From contig MU008164.1 of NCBI GenBank assembly GCA_010909165.1, positions 1,364,001 through 1,428,000 of the forward strand: 64,000 nucleotides of DNA, in the 5' to 3' direction. Position 1 is the stretch's first letter; every line of letters begins with the position of its first letter. The notes below the pieces were generated by a model that saw only the letters and a program-made list of their open reading frames with translations, did no database searches and was not told the origin of the DNA. A program made the translations under genes and the position numbers. The DNA is from Anthoceros angustus. Its lineage: Eukaryota; Streptophyta; Anthocerotopsida; Anthocerotales; Anthocerotaceae. Of this stretch, positions 1 through 10,089 are shown one piece after another.

Positions 1-171
1 TAAAGAGACACCACTGATCCATATAAAGATTCGCACATTAATGTACTATGTGACTTGTGACAAGTTGCACGAAAAAGTAGACTTGTAGCTTGCAGAGCAC
101 GCCAGTGAAGCAAGTAGTGCACGCCAGCCAGCGAAGCAAGAGTGAAGCAAGTAGTGCACGCCTGCAACGCA

Positions 172-345
172 CATTGCTCTTCCAAGTCTATTTATAATCA
201 GCCTAAAGTAGAGATGGCATTCCATATACATTGCTCTACCAAGTCTATTTATAATCAGCCTAAAGTAGAGATGGCATTCCATATACATTGCTCTACCAAG
301 TCTATTTATAATCAGCCTAGAGTAGAGTGGACGGCATCCCATATT
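172..345. repeat. 57-bp tandem repeat, three units
   Basis: Three head-to-tail units begin at 172, 229 and 286 with CATTGCTCTNCCAAGTC. The first two are nearly identical and the third diverges after about 40 bases. The period is 57 bp. Because 57 is a multiple of three, open frames run through it in several phases, but I see no protein similarity. A diverged relative of the unit core (ACCGAGCCATTTATAACC) appears near 1027. Confidence 0.9.
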
Positions 346-369
346 ATCTTTTTCACTACGCACAAGTGC

Positions 370-900
370 CAACAGACACATGGCCGAACCAACCTTCTGA
401 GTGGCCTTCATGAGCAGTACACTATATGTAGAGTATATTTTACTCTTGTGGGCTACAGCCTTCCATGAAAGGATGCATCTAGCAAGGTTATTGTGGAACT
501 GATATTTCCAGCCGAGTTGTTATCCACCCACAATCCGTACAATGTGAGCTGGGTTGAGAACTTTTGAGGCAGGTTCTTGCCAAGTCAGTGGAAGCATCGC
601 TCGTTCATCTCACCAACACTACCGTCGGCATGCAGACTGCAGTACAGGCTAGATAGGATTCCTTTGCCGTGTGATGCCGTCAAGGTAACGCTGTCCTTGG
701 ACCCAGTCATGACAAGCTGCAGTCAGCTTTCCACAAAGTACCGGTCGATGATGTCCCAAGAGTTGCACGTACGCTGGGGATGTGCCACACAACAGCTGAG
801 ACCTTGTGTTCCGTTTGTGACGGAAGCTTTTCCGGACAGGAGGCAGAGGGATAGCAATCCTTGGTTGCTGGAGTCTCGTAGAAAATGGATTAGCTAGACT
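370..900. repeat. Dispersed repeat family, copy A
   Basis: This is the first of four diverged copies of one sequence (the others are at about 1005-1545, 7010-7345 and 7505-7880). Shared landmarks in order are a GAGTGGC..TTCA..A.CA..TACACT block, CATGA.AGGATG, a block starting near ATCCACCC..A and then CCGTACAA.GTGAGCT, and TTCTTGCCAAGTCA followed by CACCGCT and TCATCTCACCAACACT. No transposase or reverse transcriptase is visible, so it looks like a non-autonomous element or an old segmental duplication. Confidence 0.7.
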
Positions 901-1004
901 ACCTCTGTGTGTAGCCTGGCACGGGCATCACAGCTTGTACGCTGGTGATGCTAATATGCAGGGTTCATTACTTCTGAGGGGAGACAGGTAGCCTCATGAC
1001 GGAC

Positions 1005-1545
1005 CTTCGGACAGAGATGAGGATACCGAGCCATTTATAACCAGTCTACAGTAGACATGGGCATATGTATCATTCCTAGAGAACTGTCACAAGGCAGATG
1101 CTTGTGAGTGGCTTTCAGGACCGGTACACTGTATCTCTTGTGGACCACGGCCCTCCCATGAGAGGATGAATGCTGGCAATACCAAGGTGTGGTCAGAGTT
1201 TCATAGTTTCGAGGCGAGTCATCCACCCTCAAGCCGTACAACGTGAGCTGTGTTGACAACTTGAGGCACGTTTTTGCCAAGTCAGTCAAGCACCGCTATT
1301 TCATCTCACCAACACTGCAGTGCAACCCAGATAGATTCCTCTGCAATGTGATGCTGCCAAGGTTGACGCTGTCCTTGAACGCTGCCAGGCAGCTTCCCAG
1401 AGAGTCATGCAACCCATTGATTTCCTACCAGCTGCACTTAGTGCTTTGCCACAACGCTGCGACCTTGTGTTCCGTTTGTGATGGAAGAGGAGGCAGAGGA
1501 ACAAGAATGCTTGGTTGCTCAAGTCTCTTAGAAAATGGATCTATG
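1005..1545. repeat. Dispersed repeat family, copy B
   Basis: This copy lies in direct orientation to copy A. It starts with GGACCTTCGGACAGAGATGA, which recurs in copy D near 7507, and runs through the TACACTGTA, CCATGAGAGGATGAATGC and TTTGCCAAGTCAGTCAAGCA landmarks to the CTTGTGTTCCGTTTGTGATG tail. Open frames inside it are not conserved between copies, so I do not call a gene. Confidence 0.7.
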
Positions 1546-1785
1546 TACATATAGCCCTGGCACGGGCATCCGTGGCCATGGAAGCCACTAGGAACGCCAG
1601 AGCTACCTTCTCAGCGTGCCCACCACAAAGTACATCTTCCTCTTCCTTCTCACCCCGTGGCGTCAACACCAACTTCGTGGGAGGTACGTGGCCCCCTTCC
1701 TGCTTCAGACGTGCACTCGTGCTCTCTACCTTAAGCGCAATATCCTCTCTTCTTCCACCCACTAGAAATCGATGTGCCTGCTTTC

Positions 1786-2640
1786 TCACCTCATAGTTGC
1801 CACTGCAGGTTTCTTGTTAACTCCTGCTACCCTTCTTCTTGTTTCATCAATCCTGTCCACATCGGTCCACCTACCTGCATCTGCGTAGGCATTGGCAATG
1901 AGAACATATGAGGGCGCCTCGTGGGGGTCCAGCCTAACAAAGCTTTCGAAACACCAGATTTCCCCCTCTCTATCCCCGTGACATTCGCAGGCATTCAACA
2001 AAGACGTCAAGCCCACCACATTACTTTGGCCCTCACAGGACAGTACCATCTTCTCAGCCTCATCTCAATGGCCTGCACGCCCAAGAAGATCGATCATGCA
2101 GTTGTAACGCTCGATCCTGCTCCATTTGTCCACACAGAACAGGCACCTCATGTCTGAACCCAAGGGCTCGTGATACCCAGCAATCAGCGCCGTCCATGTC
2201 ACCACATCCCTTGTGGCCATGCCGTCAAAAGACCTGGCCTGCATCTTTCAATTGGCCAAATGAAGCATGCATGTCCACCAGTCAGTTGCCAACAAACAGG
2301 TCAGGAGGAATGCCGCTCTGCGAAACATCACACTGCACGTTTGTGCCAGATTCCAAGTCCGAGCCAAATGCACAAGCTTGAGTGACAGCTGAATTCACGA
2401 ACACGTGAACATTCCTGACCTAAGCCCTGCTCCTGTCGACGACAATCGCTGGGAAATCCGTCCCCACCCCCACATTTTCTCGGAAGTGGAAGTGCTGGGC
2501 TCGTTGCGACCCTAAACCTCCATGCCGCCCAAATCGGATTTTGCCCGCCCTCCCAGGTTCAGGATTATCGCACACCTCGAGAAAAGCATCGTCACCCATC
2601 TGCATATCCAAGGAAACCACCTGCTCATCGACTCCAGCTG
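1786..2640 (-). pseudogene. Broken PPR gene (E-class C-terminal part)
   Basis: Reading the minus strand from about 2400 down to 1786 gives recognisable PPR protein: a piece like AVTQACAFGSDLESG, then DVVTWTALIAGY, then YNCMIDLLGRAGH, then an E-motif region with LLNACE and YVLIANAYADAGRW. At least two in-frame TGA codons interrupt it, one after DLFVGN (where LVDM follows) and one after LLGRAGH. Relative to intact PPR genes of this style it lacks the N-terminal repeats. The part above 2400 is less certain. PPR proteins act in organelle RNA editing and processing; this copy cannot encode a full one. A relic of gene duplication is the simplest reading. Confidence 0.8.
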
Positions 2641-2644
2641 TCAA

Positions 2645-4260
2645 AAGGAAAAAATGGGATCAATTAGCTACTATTTTACTAAAATTTTTATAATAAACTT
2701 TATATCAATAGACGGCTCTTTACAAGGACTATCACCTCAAAATTGTTTTCAAACTTTAATTGTTAATATTTTGAAAGATATACGTAAGAAACTGCTATTT
2801 GGTATTGAGATGAAAAGTATGAGTGACTGTTTTGAGGTTAACCATAGGGCCTCGCCGGACCCCTGTTACGCAAGAAGTCAGCCAAACAAGAGCTCTTCTT
2901 ATCTCGTCTGCTGAAGAGTTCAATGGTTTTCATCCATCATCTTTAACTGAATAAATAATCATATGATACTTCAACAGATCTACCAAGTAAAAATAAATCA
3001 TACCTGGTATGAAGTTGAGTTGTATATCTGTTCAAAGTTAAAATAAAATTCATTATCAATGGGCCAAACTCCTTGGCAACGAGGGTGGGTCACTTCCTGA
3101 GAAGCAACACAAGCTCAACAGAGAGCATTCAAAAATAAAAGAAAAGATAGCACGGGTTCTTGTCATCTATTTTTTTGGTGTTATGTATATGTATATTAAT
3201 TAGTATTAATAAAAATAAAAAATTATTTCTTGAAAGATTAGGTTGAATTTGAATATCCAAACATATTCTACTTGTGATGAGTAGGCCATAAAGGTTGGAG
3301 ATGCAAAAAAATGGGAAAGTGTAAATGATAAGTGACAAAGGGCCTAACAACATAAAATCTATAAAAAAATAAAATAAGAAAATTCTTTGTCGCTTAGTTG
3401 GATTTACATATTCCTAGAATGAAAACCGCACATATGAGAAGTCCTATAAATATGTAATCCTTGGGTTAGTTCTTATTTTGCCAGCTATTCTCCCTGTGCG
3501 GGACTTTGTTGTATTTGTGACAAATCTAAAAAAGGACAAGAATGCTTTTGAGTTGACAGAGAGCTACCATATATGTTTATGCATGAGAGTTTAACCTTCA
3601 TTGAGTCTTTTAAGAGCTATAGCCAAGAAGTCTTGGATGATACACTTTGTGGTTGTAGCATTTGGCAAGTTATCAATATGTTTAAGTTGACAGAGAACTA
3701 GCATATACTTTATGCATGAGAGCTTAGCCTTCATTGAGTCTTTCAAAAGAGCTATGAGAATCGTGAGGAACCAGTGGGCTGGTTGGAGGCCCAGTGTCAT
3801 GTTGTGCCGTAGGAAAGGTTGCTCTATGAGATATTGTAGTTTCTTCGGTCAAGGGTGGGATTAAATGGGATTTCTAGACCGGATGTGCGCTCAATTCTCG
3901 TCGAGGTAGCAAAGATTTTTTAGTACAAACTTAAAAGATATATTGATCCAGTAAGATATTTTTTTACAATAAATTAGTATATATATTATGAAGGAATATC
4001 AGAAATAGAGTAGGAGATTAAACCGCATTCAGCATTAACATATCTAGATGGAAATTTTTGGGATTGCATAGGGCAACATCTTATTTGCGGGTTAACAATT
4101 TAGTATAATGATAACTACATAATATGATTATGTGATCTGTATAATTATAATTATAGACGAGAAAATATGAGACCAACTATATATGGTGGCAAACAACGAC
4201 GTTCGTTACTTAAAATTATAGATAGTAAGATACAAATTGTACGGACGAAGTTGTTAGGTT
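2645..4260. other. AT-rich intergenic stretch with a diverged direct duplication
   Basis: I see no gene here. Positions about 3551-3621 and 3685-3755 are diverged direct copies of a segment starting GTTGACAGAGA and containing TTTATGCATGAGAG and TTCATTGAGTCTTT, about 134 bp apart. The rest is AT-rich with short simple runs. Confidence 0.6.
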
Positions 4261-4960
4261 AATTGGAATGATGGATAGTGAAAATTTTACTAGAAGACAA
4301 AATCTGAGAACAATCATAAAAGATGGTGATAGTGAGAACATGAATAGTAACAATACATCCTGCCCATATGCTCTCATTCTTCATGCCTTGCAAATCCCTG
4401 CCCTGCACGGCTCAATTCCGCTTCCCGCACACTTCCCAGGACCATCTGCAGCTCTTCTTCAAAGGCCTCCCAGCTAACGCGGGATCCCCCGATCGACTGC
4501 ATTCTGTCTCGGGACGTGACCACCCTGCGATACCATCCTCTGCAATTACCGAGGTGAATGCATTTCTTACCAGCCGTCGCCCGCGGCCTCTTCTGACTTC
4601 TCTCCTGCTGATTACTCCTCATGAATCCAGTTCCTCGCAAGACACCATGTCTGATAACCTTGCCCGCAGCTCCCCAATCGTGGGCTACCCCTTACATGAC
4701 GCCGCTCAAGGATTTCCCATCTCCTCCCAGTACCAGTCGCAACCACAAGACGCAAACCCTGTCGGCCTTGGGTATTCAACAGGATGCTAACGGCGTCCCC
4801 CGCATCTGTCCTTGGACGGCTGACGACGAGGATGTCCTGGAGCCGCCCAACGACAATGGACCACCCAGACACGATGCCTTCAGGACAGCGCGCGGGTTGA
4901 AAGCATTACAGGCTGGTTACTCATGAAGGAGCATGGCCACACCGAACTCCCGCTGGCAAG
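4260..4960. other. Open but unrecognised segment downstream of the caspase gene
   Basis: Base composition rises in GC here and several frames stay open for about 70-140 codons on both strands (for example + 4368-4790 and + 4621-4926). None gives a motif I recognise and none is clearly favoured by codon pattern. It could be the 3' flank of the LysM-caspase gene, an old gene relic or non-coding DNA. Confidence 0.35.
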
Positions 4961-4969
4961 ATGAGTGAA

Positions 4970-6676
4970 CTATGGTAGAGACCAGTATAGCCCTCTTGTG
5001 AGTGTGGTGTATACCTCGGGACACTGGAATTTCTTCTTGGGGGGCTTTCCTGCTTGGTCTTGGATTTTGTTCTCCATCTCCCTGACCCTGCGAATAACGC
5101 TCGTTAAAATGCTCAACACATCCGCTGTCTGAGAGCCGTGAACGATGGCGGCCATCAGAGCTGTGATAAAGTGTGTGCCTTCCTTGACATCTCTGAAGGA
5201 TTCTTGTCCATGACTGGTGGAGAAAACAATGAGACAATCGCCCACAGAATGCAGGGCTCGGATTTCTCCGGCCCTCTTGCTCGCCACTTGGCTGCTCTCA
5301 ATTTCAGAGTCCTCGGCTTTCTTGCTTGTGGTAAGCCAGCCCCTGCCCCGACAAGCATTGATCAAAAACACCTTTGGCTTATCCGCAAGAAAGCTGGATT
5401 CAGTGATGGGCTTCAAGATATCATCAACAACATATAGCTTTTCGCCTGCTCCACTTATGATGATGTATTCCCTTCCATCCACCTCAATCCCCCCATGAGC
5501 ATTAATGCAACACAGAAAGCAGTCGTCGTCAGCTAGCTCGCGGACCTTCACAACCTGCCTAAGCACTTCTTTGATCTCCTCAGGATCGTCCACCACAATT
5601 TCGGTTTCAAACTTCAGGAACTCGAGAAGACCTTGAAGTCGCCCTCGGTCTACAGCTCCTCCAGATCTGTCCGTTTCCACGCTCACAATCAGTGCCAAAC
5701 CTCTCCGTCCGCCTGCTTGCACGCTGTGGTTAGGATAACTCCCAGCAATGTGTTGCACTTTCTGCACTTCCCTCTCTTCCGGGGATAGGTGTGTGGGAGT
5801 TCCATCAAACGACCTGCCACTGGATTTCAATCCTGCAACAGGTGCAACCTCAGAGTTTGCAAGCATGCTACTGAGAAACGACGTGTGCAGAAGCAGGACA
5901 CCTACACACAGGATTGAGAACAGCCACGAATTCGAACCTTGGAACTCTGCTTCGGGTCTGGCAACGTCCAAGCCCGGCCAGCGCCTCCCCACTTCCACTG
6001 CCTCTTCCGGAATCAGCACGAGGTCGCCCGGGTAGAGCACGTCCGGAACGCTGCCGTTCGATTCCCGCAGCTCCTCCAGCGTGAGGCCGAAGCGCACCGA
6101 GATCTTCCATGCCGAGTCGCCGGGCTCCACAACCACGGCCTTGGTCCGCCCGCGGCGCGTGGGAGCTGAGGGTGGATCCGCGCTGCGGGGAGGCCGTAGG
6201 GAGGCTGCGGGAAGTGCCACGGGCTTGGCCAGCGACACTGCGACGGATGAAGCTGCCAATCCTGGTCCGGAACACGGAGTTGAGGCGAGCGAAGCGGTTG
6301 CGGCACCAGAGGAGGAAGGCAGGCATGAAGATTCAGAGGAGGAGGATGGCTGGGGTGGCACAAAGAGCACTTCACCGGTGACGATGAGGTCTGATTGGAG
6401 GTTGTTCACCTGCTGGAGAAGGCGCCAGGGCACGTTCAGGCGCTGCGCCAACGTCCACAGCGTTTCTCTTTCCTTAACCACGACAACCGAGGAGGAGGAT
6501 GGCCGGGGTGGCACAAAGAGCACTTCGCCGGGGCAGATGACGTCTGAGTTGATGTTGTTCTCCAGCTGGAGAAGGCGCCAGGGCACGCCCAGGCGCTGCG
6601 CCAACGTCCACAGCGTTTCTCCTTCCTCAACCACGACAACCCCGCTGCCGGCGAGCCTGCCGCCAGGCGACGCCAT
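4970..6676 (-). CDS. LysM(x3)-transmembrane-caspase (C14) fusion protein
   Basis: This is a single open frame of 568 codons with no intron visible. LysM domains lie at about residues 13-57, 64-107 and 179-223, each with a G[ED][TS].W..[AS] start and a PG or TGE..L.[VI]P end. LysM binds N-acetylglucosamine glycans such as chitin or peptidoglycan. A hydrophobic segment sits at about 250-272. The caspase fold follows at 323-566: R337 in RSGG, H394 in INAHGG, C442 in INACRG, then a p10-like half with R495 in ESFRD, GTHF and LTRGLYW. These match the caspase catalytic dyad and the two arginines that bind P1 aspartate in animal caspases. The usual Gln before Ala-Cys-Arg-Gly is Asn (N440). Metacaspase signatures (HYSGHG, DSCHSG) are absent. 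There is no obvious signal peptide before LysM1. The start is the first ATG, placed directly before LysM1. The assignment rests on motifs read by eye. A glycan-sensing protease is inference. Confidence 0.9.
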   Translation of the reverse strand: MASPGGRLAGSGVVVVEEGETLWTLAQRLGVPWRLLQLENNINSDVICPGEVLFVPPRPSSSSVVVVKERETLWTLAQRLNVPWRLLQQVNNLQSDLIVTGEVLFVPPQPSSSSESSCLPSSSGAATASLASTPCSGPGLAASSVAVSLAKPVALPAASLRPPRSADPPSAPTRRGRTKAVVVEPGDSAWKISVRFGLTLEELRESNGSVPDVLYPGDLVLIPEEAVEVGRRWPGLDVARPEAEFQGSNSWLFSILCVGVLLLHTSFLSSMLANSEVAPVAGLKSSGRSFDGTPTHLSPEEREVQKVQHIAGSYPNHSVQAGGRRGLALIVSVETDRSGGAVDRGRLQGLLEFLKFETEIVVDDPEEIKEVLRQVVKVRELADDDCFLCCINAHGGIEVDGREYIIISGAGEKLYVVDDILKPITESSFLADKPKVFLINACRGRGWLTTSKKAEDSEIESSQVASKRAGEIRALHSVGDCLIVFSTSHGQESFRDVKEGTHFITALMAAIVHGSQTADVLSILTSVIRRVREMENKIQDQAGKPPKKKFQCPEVYTTLTRGLYWSLP

Positions 6677-7009
6677 CGCCTCGCCCTAGCCGTCCACCTA
6701 ACCTTCCTCCTCCCCTTCCTCCCCGCCAGATTGCATTATCAGTGCTCCTAAACGGTTTCACGCCAGGGACGAACAGGAATAGCCGTCTACTGCACTAGAT
6801 GGCTGTCGCTGGAGTACCACTCCTGCTGGAGAGAGCCAAGCCAAGCCAATCCAAGCACAGCACAGCACAGCACATTGCAGACAGCAGAGCTACGACATTG
6901 CACCTCGTGTGAAGTGAAGGCACACACTGCTGCCTGGCTTGTGGAAAGATGCACCAAAAAGCGTGCATTTGGGATTGCATTGTGCTGGCCAGCGCGGAGT
7001 AGGCTGCAC

Positions 7010-7345
7010 GCCTCTGCAGCTCAACACGCCAGTGGAGCAAGTGGAGCACGGCCCATCGCAATGCGCATCGTGCATTGTGCGGGACCTCGGGCCTTAACTT
7101 CCATGGAAGGTGCGATGCATCCTGGCAACTTCAAGGAACGTTGTTCTCGAATTTGATAGTGTCCAGCCGAGTTGTTATCCACCCCCAAATGCCAAGTCCG
7201 TACAATGTGAGCTTAGTCGAAGAAACGTTCTTGCCAAGTCATTGATCAGTCAAGCACCGCTGCTGCAGACTAGTGCCTGCAGGCTAGCCAGATAGAATAC
7301 CTATGCCATGTGATGTTGCCAAGGTGACGCTCTCCTCGGACCACG
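7010..7345. repeat. Dispersed repeat family, copy C
   Basis: This segment carries ACGCCAGTGGAGCAAGTGGAGCACG near 7027 (compare about 93-120) and then ATCCACCC followed by TCCGTACAATGTGAGCTTAG and TTCTTGCCAAGTCATTGATC, the same landmark order as copies A and B. It lies in the 5' flank of the LysM-caspase gene. No coding frame is shared between the copies. Confidence 0.65.
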
Positions 7346-7504
7346 TCATGAATGGATGCAGTCAGCTTTCCACAAACAAGAATGCCACCAATGGATGTCC
7401 CACGAGTTCCTCGCAGACTAGTACTCTGCCACCCAGCTCACACCTTGTGTTCAACTTCCGTTTGTGATGGAAGCTGCTTTTCCGAGCAGGAGACCTGCCT
7501 CGTG

Positions 7505-7880
7505 AGGGACCTTCGGACAGAGATGAGAATACCGAGTAGTATCTATAACCACTTCTGCATGAAGGGACCAGACACAAGTCAGAAGTCGGCAGAATCGTGT
7601 GAGTGGCTTTCAGACCGGTACACTGTACCTCTGAAGTTGTGGACCACTGTCCATGAGAGGATGAATGCTGGCAATGCCAAGGTGTGGGCTCAACTCCATA
7701 GTTTCGATTTGGAGGCGTCATCCACCCTCAATCCGTACAGCGTGCGCTGTGTCGACAAGTTTTGGGCCTCCTTTTTGCCAAGTCAGTCAAGCAGGGATAA
7801 GCACCGATATTTCAGCTCATCAACACTGCACTATAGGATACGCAATGTGATTGATGTGATCCTCTGCCTCTTCTGCCTCC
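7505..7880. repeat. Dispersed repeat family, copy D
   Basis: It begins at CCTTCGGACAGAGATGAGAA, nearly the same as copy B at 1005, then has TACACTGTACCTCT, CCATGAGAGGATGAATGC, the CCGTACAGCGTGCGCTG block and TTTTTGCCAAGTCAGTCAAG. It is closest to copy B. A 180-codon open frame crosses copies C and D, but it is not preserved in A and B, so I treat it as chance. Confidence 0.7.
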
Positions 7881-8169
7881 TTAATTGCTCTTAGAGCTCA
7901 ACTCCGCTAACAAAACATACATTTGAGGGATTCGACTATGCTGCGAGTTCTGCATGTCGCTCACCGAAAAGGTGTGCACGTACGTTCTCCGAAGGCCGCT
8001 GCTTGCTGCTCTTGCACGACATTACTGTCGTCCGACGTCACTCGCGGGATTCACAAGAACAGCCGCCGGGCCCGCCACCATTCATCGACATGGTGCAGGA
8101 GAGCCCACTGGTGAGCTAGGGCTGTCTGTTAGGCGGGAGAAGTTAATGTCCGTGGAAGACGGGGATGAT

Positions 8170-8526
8170 TTACTTCTTGTTGCAGTTGGATGGATCCTCC
8201 CTATCTCCGCCTCCCGGACGCTGTACATCATAGCCATCAGATTGTGCAACCAGACGGCCTGGAGTATCACTACGGAGCTGCCTTCCTACATGTAAAGATG
8301 CCACCCTTGCACATGCCTGAAGGAGGCAAACAACCGTTACGGAATTCGGTGCAATAATGCCTTCTTCTCGCATACCCCTGTAAAGACGAAGGGCTTCCTG
8401 TCCCATGCCCTTATGGAAATATCCTGCTATAATGGCATTCCCCATTCCTGCATCTTTCTGATGATGTCTGTCAAAAACGCCCTGAGCATCCTCTAGGCTG
8501 CCACACTTGGAATACATGCCTACCAA
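8170..8526 (-). pseudogene. Broken PPR fragment
   Basis: The minus strand reads VGMYSKCGSLEDAQGVFD, NAIIAGYFHKGMGQEALRLY and VCLLQACARVASLHVGRQL, which are typical P, L and S-type PPR motifs. After GRQL the frame slips: expected residues continue in a neighbouring frame near 8250. Only about one PLS triplet is present, with no start region and no C-terminal domains. The style matches the intact PPR gene at 25405-28614 (same QGMGQEAL phrase), so both probably come from one expanded local family. Confidence 0.8.
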
Positions 8527-8954
8527 ACGTCGACTCTTCGGGAAGCTAGCGAGCTGGAGGAACCCATTGTGAACATCATTTCAGGAGAATGAGGGTGCGG
8601 TGCGATCCTCCTTTGGATTAATCAAGGAGACTTGTGGCCAGGAAGCTGTTTTCGATGAACACGCAATGACGTTCAAATAGCTAATCTTTCTCAATGCATG
8701 GCCGATTGAGAAGATGAAAGATGCATTGGGTAGCCGGCGTAAGAGGAGTGTCCATGACATTTTTTGTTTTCTTGTAAATTTATTTGCACGACATCCTAAC
8801 ATCACTTCGAAGACTTTCTTTCTGAGTCTTTCTTTCTACAAAAGGAGGCATATGATTGGCGTTATTATTTTAATTTTCTTTCTGTAAGAAAAAATTATTA
8901 TAATATTATTTTTATGATCTTGATTTTTATTTTTCTGGAGGATCTTGTGTTAGT

Positions 8955-9700
8955 GTGGAGGAGGGAACCTTTCCTTTCCAAATTTCCTTGAGGCAAGCCA
9001 GGGAACTGCTTTCTACGGATGCTCGACGGGATTTTCCTCCTTTCTCGACATTTATCTCCGATGGCTTCAGGGGATTGCAGACTTGTTGCTTGAGATCCAG
9101 CTTGGCCAGGCTTTCCAGTCCGTCCTCTTGGACTCCTCCATCCTTAGGTCCACGAGAGCTCGGCTTCGCTCTTGTTCTAGTAAGGGCGCAGGCGCTTGGC
9201 TTCTTGCTCGTCCATGTATACGAGGTTTTGTCATCATACCAGTCACCTTCACCACTGCGATACGATTCCGTCTTGGCCTGCTTAGCCTGTGACGTCTTCT
9301 TTTCTTACTTGCGAGTGCAGCTCTGCCCTCGATGTCTCTGGGGTACACCTTGCTTGTTGTCCCCATAGGGGTCATTGCATCGCCACCCACGATGCTATCC
9401 GCAATGTCATATTCGTCATAGCTCGCGAAAGCGGCTACATGGCCTGGAGGGAGCGAGGGTACACTCTTCGAACAGGTCGCTCAATTAGGGCTGACTTGTA
9501 CTTTGTCCGCGGTGACTGGGTTTCAGTCGCGGACGTGGTGGTAACTGACCTTGCTCAAGACACCATCTCCGCCAGTTATCACTAACTGGCCCTAGTTGGC
9601 CGCCGCTTGCCGCGCTCTTAAGGTCAGAAAGTATAGCGGGATGCAAGCGGGCCACTTCTTTATTCCGCTCGAGAAATTCTTTACTGGCTGTTCGAGCCAT
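8955..9700 (-). other. Coding-like but unrecognised segment
   Basis: On the minus strand frames of 71 codons (9485-9700) and 107 codons (9067-9390) lie close together in different frames. The second extends upstream of its ATG through PGHVAAFASYDEYDIADS. I recognise no domain. A degraded gene or transposon gag is possible. The flanks (8527-8955 and 9700-10990) show nothing I can name. Confidence 0.3.
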
Positions 9701-10089
9701 GTTATGCTACTCATAATGTCGGTGGTGGTATATCGAGATCTTGATCGTGAGGAACACATGTCCAAGAGTACCAAAAAGCACGGAGGAGCGTAACTTCCGG
9801 AGGATTGGGGAAACGCTTGGGATTGTGAGTCCATCTCACCCCTATCCCTCACCCCTCCTATCTACCCTCTACCTGTCTGATAACACCTCTTGCTTCTGTG
9901 ATGTTCCAGGCTCCATCCGTCGCTCTCGCGTGATCAGCCGGCTCCGTGATGTGGTGCAGTAGGTGTGCGGGTAGGGTGCGGATAATGTTGTGGAGCATCT
10001 CCTTTGAGCACTCCCACCATGAGGTGAGAGCATAGAGTCTTGACAACTCCCAGCCTTTTGCACTAGACTCTTATGTATTGTAGGCCATT

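Noticed and set aside
172-345. CRISPR-like array
   Set aside because: Contiguous tandem repeats without spacers, in a plant nuclear genome.
4970-5710. Protease domain as an ordinary plant metacaspase
   Set aside because: The His and Cys contexts (NAHGG, NACRG) and the p10 half fit caspases; HYSGHG and DSCHSG are absent.
7352-7894. 180-codon frame in the dispersed repeat
   Set aside because: The frame is not kept in the other repeat copies and shows no domain.
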